A stretch of DNA of 64,000 nt, taken from contig JBFXKW010000004.1 of assembly GCA_050173345.1 (NCBI GenBank), forward strand, positions 1 through 64,000, in the 5' to 3' direction. Position 1 is the stretch's first letter. Every line of letters starts with the position of its first letter. Positions 26,836 to 35,538 of the stretch are shown piece after piece. The position numbers and the translations under genes were made by a program. The notes under the pieces are model-generated. The model was not told the DNA's origin. It did not search any database and was given only the letters and a program-made list of their open reading frames with translations. Origin of the DNA: SHWC01 sp050173345. GTDB taxonomy: Bacteria; Pseudomonadota; Alphaproteobacteria; UBA828.

Positions 26836-29178
26836 ATGGGCGCGTTCGGCATCGGCCAGCCGGTCAGGCGGAAAGAGGACGACCGCTTCATCACGGGCAA
26901 GGGCCGCTATCAGGACGACCTGCCGCTCGACGGCGCGCTGCACGCGGTGTTCGTGCGCTCGCCGCATGCCCATGCCGAGATCGAGGCGATCGACGCGCGC
27001 GAGGCGAAGAAGGCGCCGGGCGTCGTCGCGGTGCTGACTGCGGCGGAGATCGAGGCCGAGCCGGTCGGCGGCCTGCCCTGCATCGCCGGCAACTGGATCC
27101 CGCTCGAACGCGGCCCCGGCGAGCCCGCCTTCTATCCGCACAACCCGCTGCTCGCCGGCGGCCGCGCCCGCCATGTCGGCGAGGCGGTCGCCATGGTGAT
27201 CGCCGAGACGCTCGATGCTGCGCGCGACGCGGCCGAGCTCGTCGATGTCCGCTACAGCCCGCTGCCGCTCGTCGCCGAGACCGACGGCGCGGCGAAGCGG
27301 GAGGTGCCGCAAATCTTCCCGGACGCGCCGGGCAACGTCTCCTTCCGCTGGCGGCACGGCGACCGCGCCAAGACCGACGCCGCCTTCGCCAAGGCCGCGC
27401 GCGTCGTCTCGCTCGAACTCGTCAACAACCGCGTCGCGGTCATGCCGATCGAGCCGCGCGGCGCGATCGGCCAGCACGACCCGATGAGCAGGCGCTACAC
27501 GCTGATCACCAACGCGCAGCACGTCTATGACACGCAGATGGTGATGGCCCAGATCTTCGGCGTCGAGCGCGACCAGATACGCGTCATCGCGCACGATCTC
27601 GGCGGCGGCTTCGGCATGAAATACGTCAGCTACCCGGAGCAGGCGCTCGTGCTGGTCGCGGCCAAGCGGCTCGGCCGCCCCGTGCGCTGGATGAGCGAGC
27701 GCGCCGAGGCGTTCCTTTCCGACACGCAGTCGCGCGACCATGCGAGCCGCGCCGAGCTCGCGCTCGACGAGGACGGCCATTTTCTCGGCCTCAGGGTACG
27801 CACCTACGCCAATCTCGGCGCCTATGCGTCGAGCCTCGGCCCGGTCTGCCCGAGCATCCTCTATACCCGGATGCTGGCCTGCGCCTATCGGGTGCCGGCG
27901 ATCGACGCCGAGGTCACCGGCTTCTACACCAACACCGTGTTCACGGATGCCTATAGAGGTGCCGGCCAGCCCGAGGCGATCTACCTGGTCGAGCGGCTGG
28001 TCGACAAGGCGGCGCGCGAGACCGGCATCGCGCCCGACGAAATCCGCCGGCGCAACTTCATCGCCGCCGACCAGATGCCCTACACCACGCCGGTCGAGCT
28101 GACCTATGATTCGGGCGACTATGCCGATGTGCAGGAACGTTGCCTGAAGCTCGCCGATTGGCAGGGCTTCGAGGCGCGCCGTGCCGAAGCCGCGAAGCGC
28201 GGCAAACGGCGCGGCATCGGGCTCGGCATGTATGTCGAATCGACGGCGGGCGATCCGCTCGAGACCACCGAGATCCAGTTCACCGAAGACGGCCGGCTGC
28301 AGGCCTGGCTCGGCACCAAGTCGTCCGGCCAGGGCCACGAGACGACCTACGCCCAGTTCCTCAACGAGATGCTCGGCGTGCCGTTCGACAAGATCGACAT
28401 CCTCGAAGGCGACACCAAGGAGGTCAAGATCGGCGGCGGCACCGGCGGCTCGCGCTCGATCTACATGGCCGGCATGGCGCTGCAGAACGGCGCCGAGAAG
28501 ATTATCGAGAAGGGCAAGGCGCTCGCCGCGCATCTGCTCGAAGTCTCGGTCGGCGACCTCCGCTTCGAGGACGGCGAGTTCAGGATCGCCGGCACCGACC
28601 GGCGCATCGACCTGCTGACGCTCGCGGCGACGGCGCGCGACCCGGCCGCGCTGCCGGAGGGCATGGAGCCCGGCCTCGACACGCAAGGGCGCTACGACTT
28701 CGCCGGTTCGACCTTCCCGAACGGCTGTCACATCGCCGAGGTCGAAATCGAGCCGGAGACCGGCAAGGTCGCGATCGTCGGCTACTGGTCGGTCAGCGAT
28801 TTCGGCCGGGTGATCAACCCGCTCCTCCTGGAGGCGCAGGTCCATGGCGGCGTCACCCAGGGCATCGGCCAGGCGCTCATGGAGGAGGTCGCCTACGACC
28901 CCGAGACCGGGCAGCTCCTGACCGGCTCGTTCATGGACTATTGCCTGCCGCGCGCCGACGACCTGCCGTTCTTCATCTCGCAGGCGACCGACGTGCCCTG
29001 CCCGACCAACGCGCTCGGCGTCAAGGGCTGCGGCGAGGCCGGCGCCATCGCCGCCTGCGCCACGCTGATCAACGCGATCGTCGATGCGCTCTCACCGCTC
29101 GGCGTGACCCATGTCGACATGCCGGCGACGCCCGAAAAGGTCTGGCGCGCCATCCAGAACGGCCGCAAGGCGGCGTGA
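26836..29178 (+). CDS. Molybdenum hydroxylase large subunit (CoxL form II-like)
   Basis: Molybdopterin-binding subunit of the xanthine oxidase/aldehyde oxidase family, 780 residues. N-terminal aldehyde-oxidase a/b-hammerhead domain (about 10-125) then the Mo-cofactor domain. The active-site loop is AYRGAGQPE, matching form II enzymes and not the AYRCSFR of genuine CO dehydrogenase. The GCGEAG motif near residue 735 carries the catalytic glutamate. The FAD (CoxM) and 2Fe-2S (CoxS) subunits are not next to it, which is unusual. Confidence 0.92.
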   Translation: MGAFGIGQPVRRKEDDRFITGKGRYQDDLPLDGALHAVFVRSPHAHAEIEAIDAREAKKAPGVVAVLTAAEIEAEPVGGLPCIAGNWIPLERGPGEPAFYPHNPLLAGGRARHVGEAVAMVIAETLDAARDAAELVDVRYSPLPLVAETDGAAKREVPQIFPDAPGNVSFRWRHGDRAKTDAAFAKAARVVSLELVNNRVAVMPIEPRGAIGQHDPMSRRYTLITNAQHVYDTQMVMAQIFGVERDQIRVIAHDLGGGFGMKYVSYPEQALVLVAAKRLGRPVRWMSERAEAFLSDTQSRDHASRAELALDEDGHFLGLRVRTYANLGAYASSLGPVCPSILYTRMLACAYRVPAIDAEVTGFYTNTVFTDAYRGAGQPEAIYLVERLVDKAARETGIAPDEIRRRNFIAADQMPYTTPVELTYDSGDYADVQERCLKLADWQGFEARRAEAAKRGKRRGIGLGMYVESTAGDPLETTEIQFTEDGRLQAWLGTKSSGQGHETTYAQFLNEMLGVPFDKIDILEGDTKEVKIGGGTGGSRSIYMAGMALQNGAEKIIEKGKALAAHLLEVSVGDLRFEDGEFRIAGTDRRIDLLTLAATARDPAALPEGMEPGLDTQGRYDFAGSTFPNGCHIAEVEIEPETGKVAIVGYWSVSDFGRVINPLLLEAQVHGGVTQGIGQALMEEVAYDPETGQLLTGSFMDYCLPRADDLPFFISQATDVPCPTNALGVKGCGEAGAIAACATLINAIVDALSPLGVTHVDMPATPEKVWRAIQNGRKAA

Positions 29179-29218
29179 GGGGATGGCGCGCATGCCGCAC
29201 CCGCCGCCCCTACTCCAT

Positions 29219-29302
29219 CGTCATGCCCCGGCTCGACCGGGGCATCCATCGGGCAGCGAGCCCGGTTGCGCCATGGATGGCCCGGTCAAGCCGGGCCATG
29301 AC
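29219..29302. repeat. Intergenic palindromic repeat, copy 2
   Basis: Perfect hairpins ATGCCCCGG-CTCGA-CCGGGGCAT (29223-29245) and TGGCCCGG-TCAAG-CCGGGCCA (29278-29298), bounded by CGTCAT and ATGACG. Same architecture as the copy at 15769-15860. It lies between the molybdenum hydroxylase and urease genes and may mark a transcript end. Confidence 0.88.
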
Positions 29303-29375
29303 GCGAAGAAGGAAACCATCGCGCCGGTGACGACGCGATCGGGCCGCGTTCGATGAATTCAGGGAGGTTCTTGCC

Positions 29376-30077
29376 ATGATGCTCACGCCCACCGAGATGG
29401 AACGCCTGATCATCTTCACCGCGGCGGAGCTGGCGCGAAAACGTCGCGCGGGCGGCCTCAAGCTCAACCACCCGGAGGCGGTCGCGCTGATCTCGGACGA
29501 GGTGCTGGAGGGCGCGCGGGCGGGCAGGACGGTGGCCGAGCTGATCGGCCTCGGCGCCGCCATCCTGACCACCGACGACGTGCTGCCCGGCGTCGCCGAG
29601 ATGCTGCCGCTGCTCCAGGTCGAGCCGGTCTTCCCGGACGGCACCAAGCTCGTCACCATCCACGACCCGATCCGTCCCGGCAAGAAGAAGCAACCTAAGA
29701 CCAAGCATGTGACGCCGGGCGAGATGGTGGTCAAGGACGGCGAGATCGAGATCAACGCGGGCCGCCGCAAGGTCACGCTCAAGGTCACCAACACCGGCGA
29801 CCGCCCGGTCCAGGTCGGCAGCCATTATCACTTCTTCGAGGCCAACCGCGCGCTCGACTTCAAGCGCGCCGACGCCTTCGGCATGCGGCTCGACGTGCCG
29901 TCCGGCACCGCGATCCGCTTCGAGCCCGGCGAGGCCAAGGAGGTCACGCTCGTCGAGTTCGGCGGCGCCGGCTACCTCTACGGTCTCAACAACCTGACCA
30001 ACGGCTCGCGCCACGCCCCGCTTACCAAGGAAACGGCGATCCGGCGCGCCAAGTCGCGCGGCTTCAAGGGAGCCTGA
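29376..30077 (+). CDS. ureAB: Urease gamma-beta subunit fusion
   Basis: 233 residues joining the two small urease subunits. Residues 1-100 are the gamma subunit (LTPTEMERLIIFTAAELARKR opening, LNHPEAVALI); after a Lys/Pro linker, about 111-233 are the beta subunit (GEIEINAGRR, NTGDRPVQVGSHYHFFEANRALDF, GYLYGLNN). Fused gamma-beta chains are known from Helicobacter and some other bacteria. It precedes ureC by 2 bp. Hydrolysis of urea to ammonia and carbamate takes place in the cytoplasm in the complex with UreC. Confidence 0.93.
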   Translation: MMLTPTEMERLIIFTAAELARKRRAGGLKLNHPEAVALISDEVLEGARAGRTVAELIGLGAAILTTDDVLPGVAEMLPLLQVEPVFPDGTKLVTIHDPIRPGKKKQPKTKHVTPGEMVVKDGEIEINAGRRKVTLKVTNTGDRPVQVGSHYHFFEANRALDFKRADAFGMRLDVPSGTAIRFEPGEAKEVTLVEFGGAGYLYGLNNLTNGSRHAPLTKETAIRRAKSRGFKGA

Positions 30078-30079
30078 TC

Positions 30080-31792
30080 ATGGCCAAGCTCACCCGCCGG
30101 CACTATGCCGAGCTCTACGGCCCGACCGTCGGCGACGCGATCCGGCTCGGCGATACCGAGCTGTTCGCCGAGCTCGAATTCGACCACAACGTGCCGGGCG
30201 ACGAATCGGTCGCGGGCGGCGGCAAGACCTTCCGCGACGGCCAGTCCTTCACGCCGGGCTTCACCCGCGAACAGGGCGCGCCCGACCTCGTCATCGTCAA
30301 CGTCACGATCATCGACCCGGTGCTCGGCATCGGCAAGGCCGACATCGGCGTGCGCGACGGGCTGATCGTCGGCATCGGCAAGGCCGGCAACCCCGACACG
30401 CAGGACGGCGTCAGCGCCGCTCTGATCTGCGGCGCCGATACCCAGGTGATCAACGGCATGCACATGATCGCGACCGCCGGCGCGATCGACTGCCACATCC
30501 ATTTCTTCAGCCCCGACCTCAACGCCGCCGCGCTCGCCTCCGGCATCACCACGATGATCGGCGGCGGCTCCGGCCCGCACGCGCTGCCGATCGACGGCGG
30601 CTCGGCCTGGAATCTCGCGCGCATGCTCGAACACGCCGAGGCTTGGCCGGTCAATTTCGGCTTCCTCGCGCGCGGCAACTCGTCCAAGCCCGAATCGCTC
30701 TACGGACAGGTCGAAGGCGGCGCGATCGGCTTCAAGATCCACGAGGATTGGGGCGCCATGCCCTCGGTGATCGACACCTGCCTCGACGTCGCCGACGAGC
30801 TCGACGTCCAGGTCCAGCTCCACACCGACACACTCAACGAGTCAGGCTTTCTCGAGGACACGCTCGCCGCGATCGACGGCCGCACCATCCACATGTACCA
30901 CACCGAAGGCGCGGGCGGCGGCCACGCGCCCGACATCATCGCGGTCTCGGGCGAGGCGAACTGCCTGACCTCCTCGACCAACCCGACCAACCCCTACACC
31001 AAGAACACCTTCGACGAGCATCTCGACATGGTGATGACCTGCCATCACCTGAACCCGGCGGTGCCCGAGGACGTCTCGTTCGCGGAGAGCCGCATCCGCG
31101 CCGAGACCATCGCGGCCGAGGACATCCTGCACGACATCGGCGCGATCTCGATGCTGGGCTCGGACGCGATGGGCATGGGCCGCGTCCACGAGGTGGTGGC
31201 GCGCACCTGGCAGCTCGCCTCGAAGATGAAGGTGCAGCGCGGCCGCCTGCCGTCGGAGCGCACCGCGATCGGCGACAATGAGCGGATCAAGCGCTATGTC
31301 GCGAAATACAGCATCAACGTCGCGCGCACCTTCGGCATCGACCGCTATATCGGCTCGCTCGAGCCCGGCAAGCTCGGCGATATCGTACTGTGGAAGCCGG
31401 CCTTCTTCGGCCTGAAGCCCGAGTTCGTCATCAAGTCGGGCTTCCTGGTCTACGGCAATATCGGCGACGCCACCGCCTCCACCATGTGGACCGAGCCGAT
31501 GATGCTGCGGCCGCTGTTCGGCGCCCAAGGCCTGGCGCCCGGCTCGCTCGGCGCGAACTTCGTCGGCCGCAGCGCGGTCGAGGCCAGGGTGCGCGAGAAG
31601 CTCGGCCTGCGCCGGCAGATGCTGCCCGTCTACAACACGCGGAAGCTCAACAAGAGCCACATGCTGCACAACGATGCGCTGCCAAAGGTGAAGGTCAACC
31701 CCGAGACCTTCGAGGTGTTCGTCGACGGCAAGCTCGCCACCTGCGACCCGATCGACGAGATCCCGCTCTCGCAACGCTACATGCTGCGCTGA
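30080..31792 (+). CDS. ureC: Urease alpha (catalytic) subunit
   Basis: 570 residues. All dinickel active-site residues are seen: His139/His141, the carbamylated Lys219, His221, His248, His274 and Asp362; the flap Cys321-His322 and Arg338 are also present. It should therefore be active once nickel is inserted by UreD/E/F/G. No accessory gene lies in this window. The sequence is divergent at normally conserved spots (CHIHFFSPD, GSDAMGMGRVHE), placing it outside the common enterobacterial type. Confidence 0.95.
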   Translation: MAKLTRRHYAELYGPTVGDAIRLGDTELFAELEFDHNVPGDESVAGGGKTFRDGQSFTPGFTREQGAPDLVIVNVTIIDPVLGIGKADIGVRDGLIVGIGKAGNPDTQDGVSAALICGADTQVINGMHMIATAGAIDCHIHFFSPDLNAAALASGITTMIGGGSGPHALPIDGGSAWNLARMLEHAEAWPVNFGFLARGNSSKPESLYGQVEGGAIGFKIHEDWGAMPSVIDTCLDVADELDVQVQLHTDTLNESGFLEDTLAAIDGRTIHMYHTEGAGGGHAPDIIAVSGEANCLTSSTNPTNPYTKNTFDEHLDMVMTCHHLNPAVPEDVSFAESRIRAETIAAEDILHDIGAISMLGSDAMGMGRVHEVVARTWQLASKMKVQRGRLPSERTAIGDNERIKRYVAKYSINVARTFGIDRYIGSLEPGKLGDIVLWKPAFFGLKPEFVIKSGFLVYGNIGDATASTMWTEPMMLRPLFGAQGLAPGSLGANFVGRSAVEARVREKLGLRRQMLPVYNTRKLNKSHMLHNDALPKVKVNPETFEVFVDGKLATCDPIDEIPLSQRYMLR

Positions 31793-31817
31793 GGCTTCGC
31801 TGCGTCGGATCTTTCAT

Positions 31818-31828
31818 TGGTATGACCA
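31818..31828. promoter_or_regulatory. GntR (FadR-subfamily)-type operator candidate 1
   Basis: TGGT-ATG-ACCA, a perfect fit to the TNGTNNNACNA consensus of FadR-subfamily GntR regulators. It lies 26 bp after the ureC stop and 205 bp before the binding-protein start. Confidence 0.5.
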
Positions 31829-31933
31829 GATGGCCCGGGGCGGCCGCATGAGATGCGCCATTCGCCCGGTCGCGGCGCCAGCGCCGACTTGTGGCCGCGT
31901 TTCCTCCTGCGCTACAGTTTGAACATAAAGGAA

Positions 31934-31948
31934 TCTGGTCTTACCAGA
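31934..31948. promoter_or_regulatory. GntR (FadR-subfamily)-type operator candidate 2
   Basis: TCTGGT-CTT-ACCAGA, a perfect 6-bp dyad with a 3-bp centre containing TGGT-N3-ACCA. It lies about 75 bp ahead of the substrate-binding protein start, and 118 bp from the first site. No regulator gene of this family is in the window. Confidence 0.6.
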
Positions 31949-32022
31949 ATCCACGCGGCGTGCGGAGCGGGGCCCGGAGGCGGGGCCCGGTCAATTCGAT
32001 CTCGAACAAGGGGGAACGGTTC

Positions 32023-33387
32023 ATGACGATCTCGAAGAAACAATCTGCGGCAACGGAAACCGCGAGCCGGGTCAGCCGGCGCGGTTTCCTGAAGGGCGCG
32101 AGCCTCGCGGGCGTCGGCGGCGTCGCGCTCGGCGCCGGCATGCTCGCCGACATCAATGGCTCGCGCGGCGTCAAGGCGGCGGAGGGCGAGCCGATCCCGA
32201 TCGGCGGCGGCGTGCCGCTCACCGGCTGGGCGGCGGCCGACGGCATCGAGTTCAAGCGCGCGCTCGAAATGGCCTGCGAGGAGGTCAACGCGATGGGCGG
32301 CATCCTCGGCCGGCCGCTCGCGCCGGTGTTCGAGGACACCAAGGAGCAGGGCGCCGACAACATCATGCCGGCCATGCAGCGCCTGATCGACCGGCACGGC
32401 GTGCACGCCATCGTCAACGGCTACAACACCGGCGCGGTGACGCAGGAATACGACATCATCGCCGATGCCGGGGTGATCTACATCCACCACAACACCGACA
32501 TCGTGCATCACGACACGGTGGGCAAGGACCCGGAACGCTACTTCTCGATCTTCATGGGCGACCCGGCCGAATACTGGTACGGCCCCGGCCTTCTGAAGTT
32601 CCTCAACGACCTCGGCGAGAAGGGCCAGTGGGCGCGGCCCAACAACAAGATCGCCATCGTCACCGGCTCGCAGAACTACAGCGTGGTGATCGCCAACGCG
32701 ATCCGCGACAAGGCGGCCGAGTATGGCTGGGAAATCAGCCTCTATGAAACCGTGGTCGTGCCGATCTCGGAATGGGGCCCGACGCTCCAGAAGATCAGGA
32801 ACGATCCGCCCGCGGTCATCGCGATCACCCACTGGGTGCCGCAGGACCTCGCGCAGTTCTGCATCCAGTTCACGCCGAACCCGACCAACAGCCTGGTCTA
32901 CATGCAGTACGGCCCGTCGCTCGCCGCCTTCCGCGAGATCGGCAAGGAGAACACCAACGGCGTGCTCTACTCGACCGTGATCGCCTCGCTGCAGGACGAG
33001 ATCGGCAACGACTTCAACACCCGCTACAAGGCGAAGTTCGGCGCGAGCGCGAGCCCGCTGGTGGCGGCGCAGGTCTACGATTCGGCGCACTACTACGCGC
33101 TGGCGGCGGCGCTCGCCGGCGGCACCGGCGAGCCCGGCGAGTTCGAGCAGAACAAGAAGGTGGCCGACCGCCTCCGCCGCATGATCTATCGCGGCGTGAT
33201 GGGCACCACCAAGTTCTTCATCCCCGAGCAGGCCTCGATCCCCTATCCGGACGCGACCAAGGACCCCTCGCTCGGCATGCCGCATCAGTACCTGCAGATC
33301 CAGGACTACACCACCGAGCCCGCGCTGATCGCGCCGGCGCCCTACGAGACGTCGCAGTTCGCGCTGCCGCCCTGGTACAAGGCCTGA
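32023..33387 (+). CDS. Branched-chain amide/urea-type ABC substrate-binding protein
   Basis: 454 residues with a twin-arginine signal (SRRGFLKGASLAGVGG). The start at 32023 follows AAGGGGGAAC. It belongs to the Peripla_BP_5/6 (LivJ/AmiC/UrtA-like) group: PIPIGGGVPLTGWAAADG opening, EEVNAMGGILGRPL, then the second-lobe segments. The position after urease suggests a short amide or urea as substrate, which is inference. Two GntR-type sites upstream suggest ligand-dependent control. Confidence 0.85.
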   Translation: MTISKKQSAATETASRVSRRGFLKGASLAGVGGVALGAGMLADINGSRGVKAAEGEPIPIGGGVPLTGWAAADGIEFKRALEMACEEVNAMGGILGRPLAPVFEDTKEQGADNIMPAMQRLIDRHGVHAIVNGYNTGAVTQEYDIIADAGVIYIHHNTDIVHHDTVGKDPERYFSIFMGDPAEYWYGPGLLKFLNDLGEKGQWARPNNKIAIVTGSQNYSVVIANAIRDKAAEYGWEISLYETVVVPISEWGPTLQKIRNDPPAVIAITHWVPQDLAQFCIQFTPNPTNSLVYMQYGPSLAAFREIGKENTNGVLYSTVIASLQDEIGNDFNTRYKAKFGASASPLVAAQVYDSAHYYALAAALAGGTGEPGEFEQNKKVADRLRRMIYRGVMGTTKFFIPEQASIPYPDATKDPSLGMPHQYLQIQDYTTEPALIAPAPYETSQFALPPWYKA

Positions 33388-33691
33388 TCCGACCCGCGAC
33401 AACGGGGCCGGCGCATCCCGCCGGCCCCGCTTGCCGCTTCGATTGCACTTTCCTCGAAAGACCGCACATGATGACACCGGGATGCCATTCGCCGGGTCGC
33501 GTCCTCGGCTGAGGCTGTCACCCCCACCCCAACCCTCCCCCATCGGAGGGAGGGAGTGAGAAGGGAGGTCACGGCGTGATCCGGCATCACGTGCGAAGCG
33601 ACGTCCTCCTCTGGTCCCCTCCCCCCTTGTCTGGGAGGGTTAGGGAGGGGGGCGGCGCGCGCATCATCTGGGGCAGGAGACGACGCTCGCC
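33388..33691. other. 304-bp spacer with degenerate inverted repeat
   Basis: Contains CCCCAACCCTCCCC (near 33527-33540) and the roughly complementary GGGAGGGTTAGGGAGG (near 33633-33650), arms of an imperfect inverted repeat about 130 bp across. No gene or promoter could be supported. Confidence 0.55.
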
Positions 33692-34774
33692 ATGCTGAGC
33701 TTCCTCAAACCGTCGGGCGGGGTCGGGACGCCGGCGCCGCTGCGCATCGACCTCTCGGTCGGCGTCGTGCTGCTCGCGGTGCTGGCGATCATCCCGCTGC
33801 TCGACCCGTCGCGCTACCTGCTCGGCCAGCTCGTCATCTTCTTCCTGTGGGCGACCGTGGTGACCCAATGGAACCTGGTGTTCGGCGTCGCCGGCATCTT
33901 CTCGCTCGCGCAGATGGCCCTCTTCGCCTTCGGCGGCTTCGTCACCGGCATGATGGGGCTTTATCTCGACTGGTCGCTGTGGGCGGCGCTGCCGCTCGCC
34001 GGCTTCGGCACGGTGCTGTTCAGCCTCCTGATCGGCCTCGCCTGCCTCAGGCTGCGCGGGCCCTATGTCGCGCTGCTCACGCTCGCCATCGCCCAGGTGA
34101 TGTACCTCCTCATCATCACCGACACCGACTGCTTCTTCATGGACGGCGTGACCTGCCGCAACTTCACCGGCGGCACGCGCGGCCTCGCCAAGTACGGCGA
34201 TTTCGGCTTCCGCGACATGCTTGGGCCCGATTGGATGTTCGGCAGCTACTATATGGGCCTCGTACTGCTCGCGCTCTCGACCATCATCTCGATCGCGATC
34301 ATCCGCGGGCCGCTCGGCCTCGCCTTCCGCGCGCTGCGCGACAACCCGCCCTACGCCATGGCGCGCGGGCTCGACCGCTTCAAGTACCAGCTCCTGGTGT
34401 TCGCGACCTCGGCCTTCTTCACCGGCGTTGCCGGCGGTATCTATGCCGGCCACTTCAAGGTGATCGGCGCCAACGTGCTCTACCTCTCGCTGATGCTGTT
34501 CCTGCTCGCGATGATGATCGTCGGCGGCATGGGGCGGGTCTGGGGGCCGATCCTCGGCGCCGCCTTCCTCATGCTGGCGGACGAGGGGCTCAAGGACTAT
34601 GTCGAGTGGCGCAATATCGGCCTCGGCCTCATCATTGCGCTGTTCGCCATGCTCTGGCCGCAGGGCGTGGTCGGCGCGATCGAGGCCGGCTGGGCGTGGG
34701 CCAAGCGCCGCCTGCGGCCGGAGAATGCAGCCAAGCGCGTCGAGCCGGCCGCGGCGCCGACCTCACGCCCCTGA
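33692..34774 (+). CDS. LivM-type branched-chain amino acid ABC permease
   Basis: 360 residues with about nine to ten membrane helices. The family's cytoplasmic coupling segment is FRALRDNPPYAMARGLD, contacting the ATPase. It is likely a partner of the binding protein 304 bp upstream. The other expected parts (LivH permease and the LivG/LivF ATPases) are absent from this side: the next gene is mlaC on the opposite strand. The importer must be completed from elsewhere. Confidence 0.87.
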   Translation: MLSFLKPSGGVGTPAPLRIDLSVGVVLLAVLAIIPLLDPSRYLLGQLVIFFLWATVVTQWNLVFGVAGIFSLAQMALFAFGGFVTGMMGLYLDWSLWAALPLAGFGTVLFSLLIGLACLRLRGPYVALLTLAIAQVMYLLIITDTDCFFMDGVTCRNFTGGTRGLAKYGDFGFRDMLGPDWMFGSYYMGLVLLALSTIISIAIIRGPLGLAFRALRDNPPYAMARGLDRFKYQLLVFATSAFFTGVAGGIYAGHFKVIGANVLYLSLMLFLLAMMIVGGMGRVWGPILGAAFLMLADEGLKDYVEWRNIGLGLIIALFAMLWPQGVVGAIEAGWAWAKRRLRPENAAKRVEPAAAPTSRP

Positions 34775-34809
34775 AGCGATAGGCGGATAGCTTTCTGCGG
34801 GAAGCCGGC

Positions 34810-35493
34810 TCAGCCGCCGGTCTGGCCCGCGGCGGCGCCGACCGGCTGCTCGAGCCTTGCGTGCAGTTCCTGGATCAGGCCGTCGATGCCGCGCTTGTCG
34901 GCAACCGAGGCGAACTCGACGCGATGGGTGTTGAGCATGCTGATGCCCTCCACCACCACGTCGACCACCTTGTACGTCCCCTCGTTCGGGCGCACGCGGT
35001 AATCGACCGCGATCGGCTGGCCGCCGCCGCCCGGCCGGTGGATGCGGGTGCGCACCCAGTAGTCGTTGCTCGAATCCTTGACGGTCTGCACCATCTCGAA
35101 GGTCTCGCCGCTATAGGCGTCGAAGCGGGCGGCGTAGACACGGGTGATGAAATCGACGAATACGTCGTTGTAGGCCTGCTTCTGCTCGTCGGACATCTGC
35201 TTCCAGTACTTGCCGATCACGAAGCGGCTGATCGTCTTGATGTCGAAGCCCTGGGTGAGCAGTTCCCTGAACTTGGCCTCGCGCTGCTCGAAGGTGGTCT
35301 CGCTCTTGTTCTTGAGGACCTGGACCGCCTCGGAACCGAGCGTCTGGATCAGGTCGGTCGCGCCGGCAGTATCGGCAGCGTCATCGGCGCGCGCCTGCTG
35401 GGAGAACGGCACGGCAATGAGCGCGAGCGCACCCGCGAGCCATGCCGTCATCGACCGTCGTGTCATTGCTGCAATCATGGCTGCATCGACCAT
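34810..35493 (-). CDS. mlaC: MlaC-like phospholipid transport carrier
   Basis: Periplasmic carrier of the Mla pathway that moves phospholipids between outer and inner membranes; up to 227 residues. Signal peptide with cleavage near QARA, then the Ttg2D/MlaC helical domain (FRELLTQGFDIKTISRFVIGKYW, FVDFITRVYAARF) and strand region (VDYRVRPNEGTYKVVDVVVEGISM). Three in-frame ATGs (35493, 35478, 35466) are possible. Follows mlaA by 45 bp as one unit. Confidence 0.88.
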   Translation of the reverse strand: MVDAAMIAAMTRRSMTAWLAGALALIAVPFSQQARADDAADTAGATDLIQTLGSEAVQVLKNKSETTFEQREAKFRELLTQGFDIKTISRFVIGKYWKQMSDEQKQAYNDVFVDFITRVYAARFDAYSGETFEMVQTVKDSSNDYWVRTRIHRPGGGGQPIAVDYRVRPNEGTYKVVDVVVEGISMLNTHRVEFASVADKRGIDGLIQELHARLEQPVGAAAGQTGG

Positions 35494-35538
35494 CCGTTTT
35501 GGGATAAACGTGCCGGCTTCCCCCAGGGTTCCGCGTTT

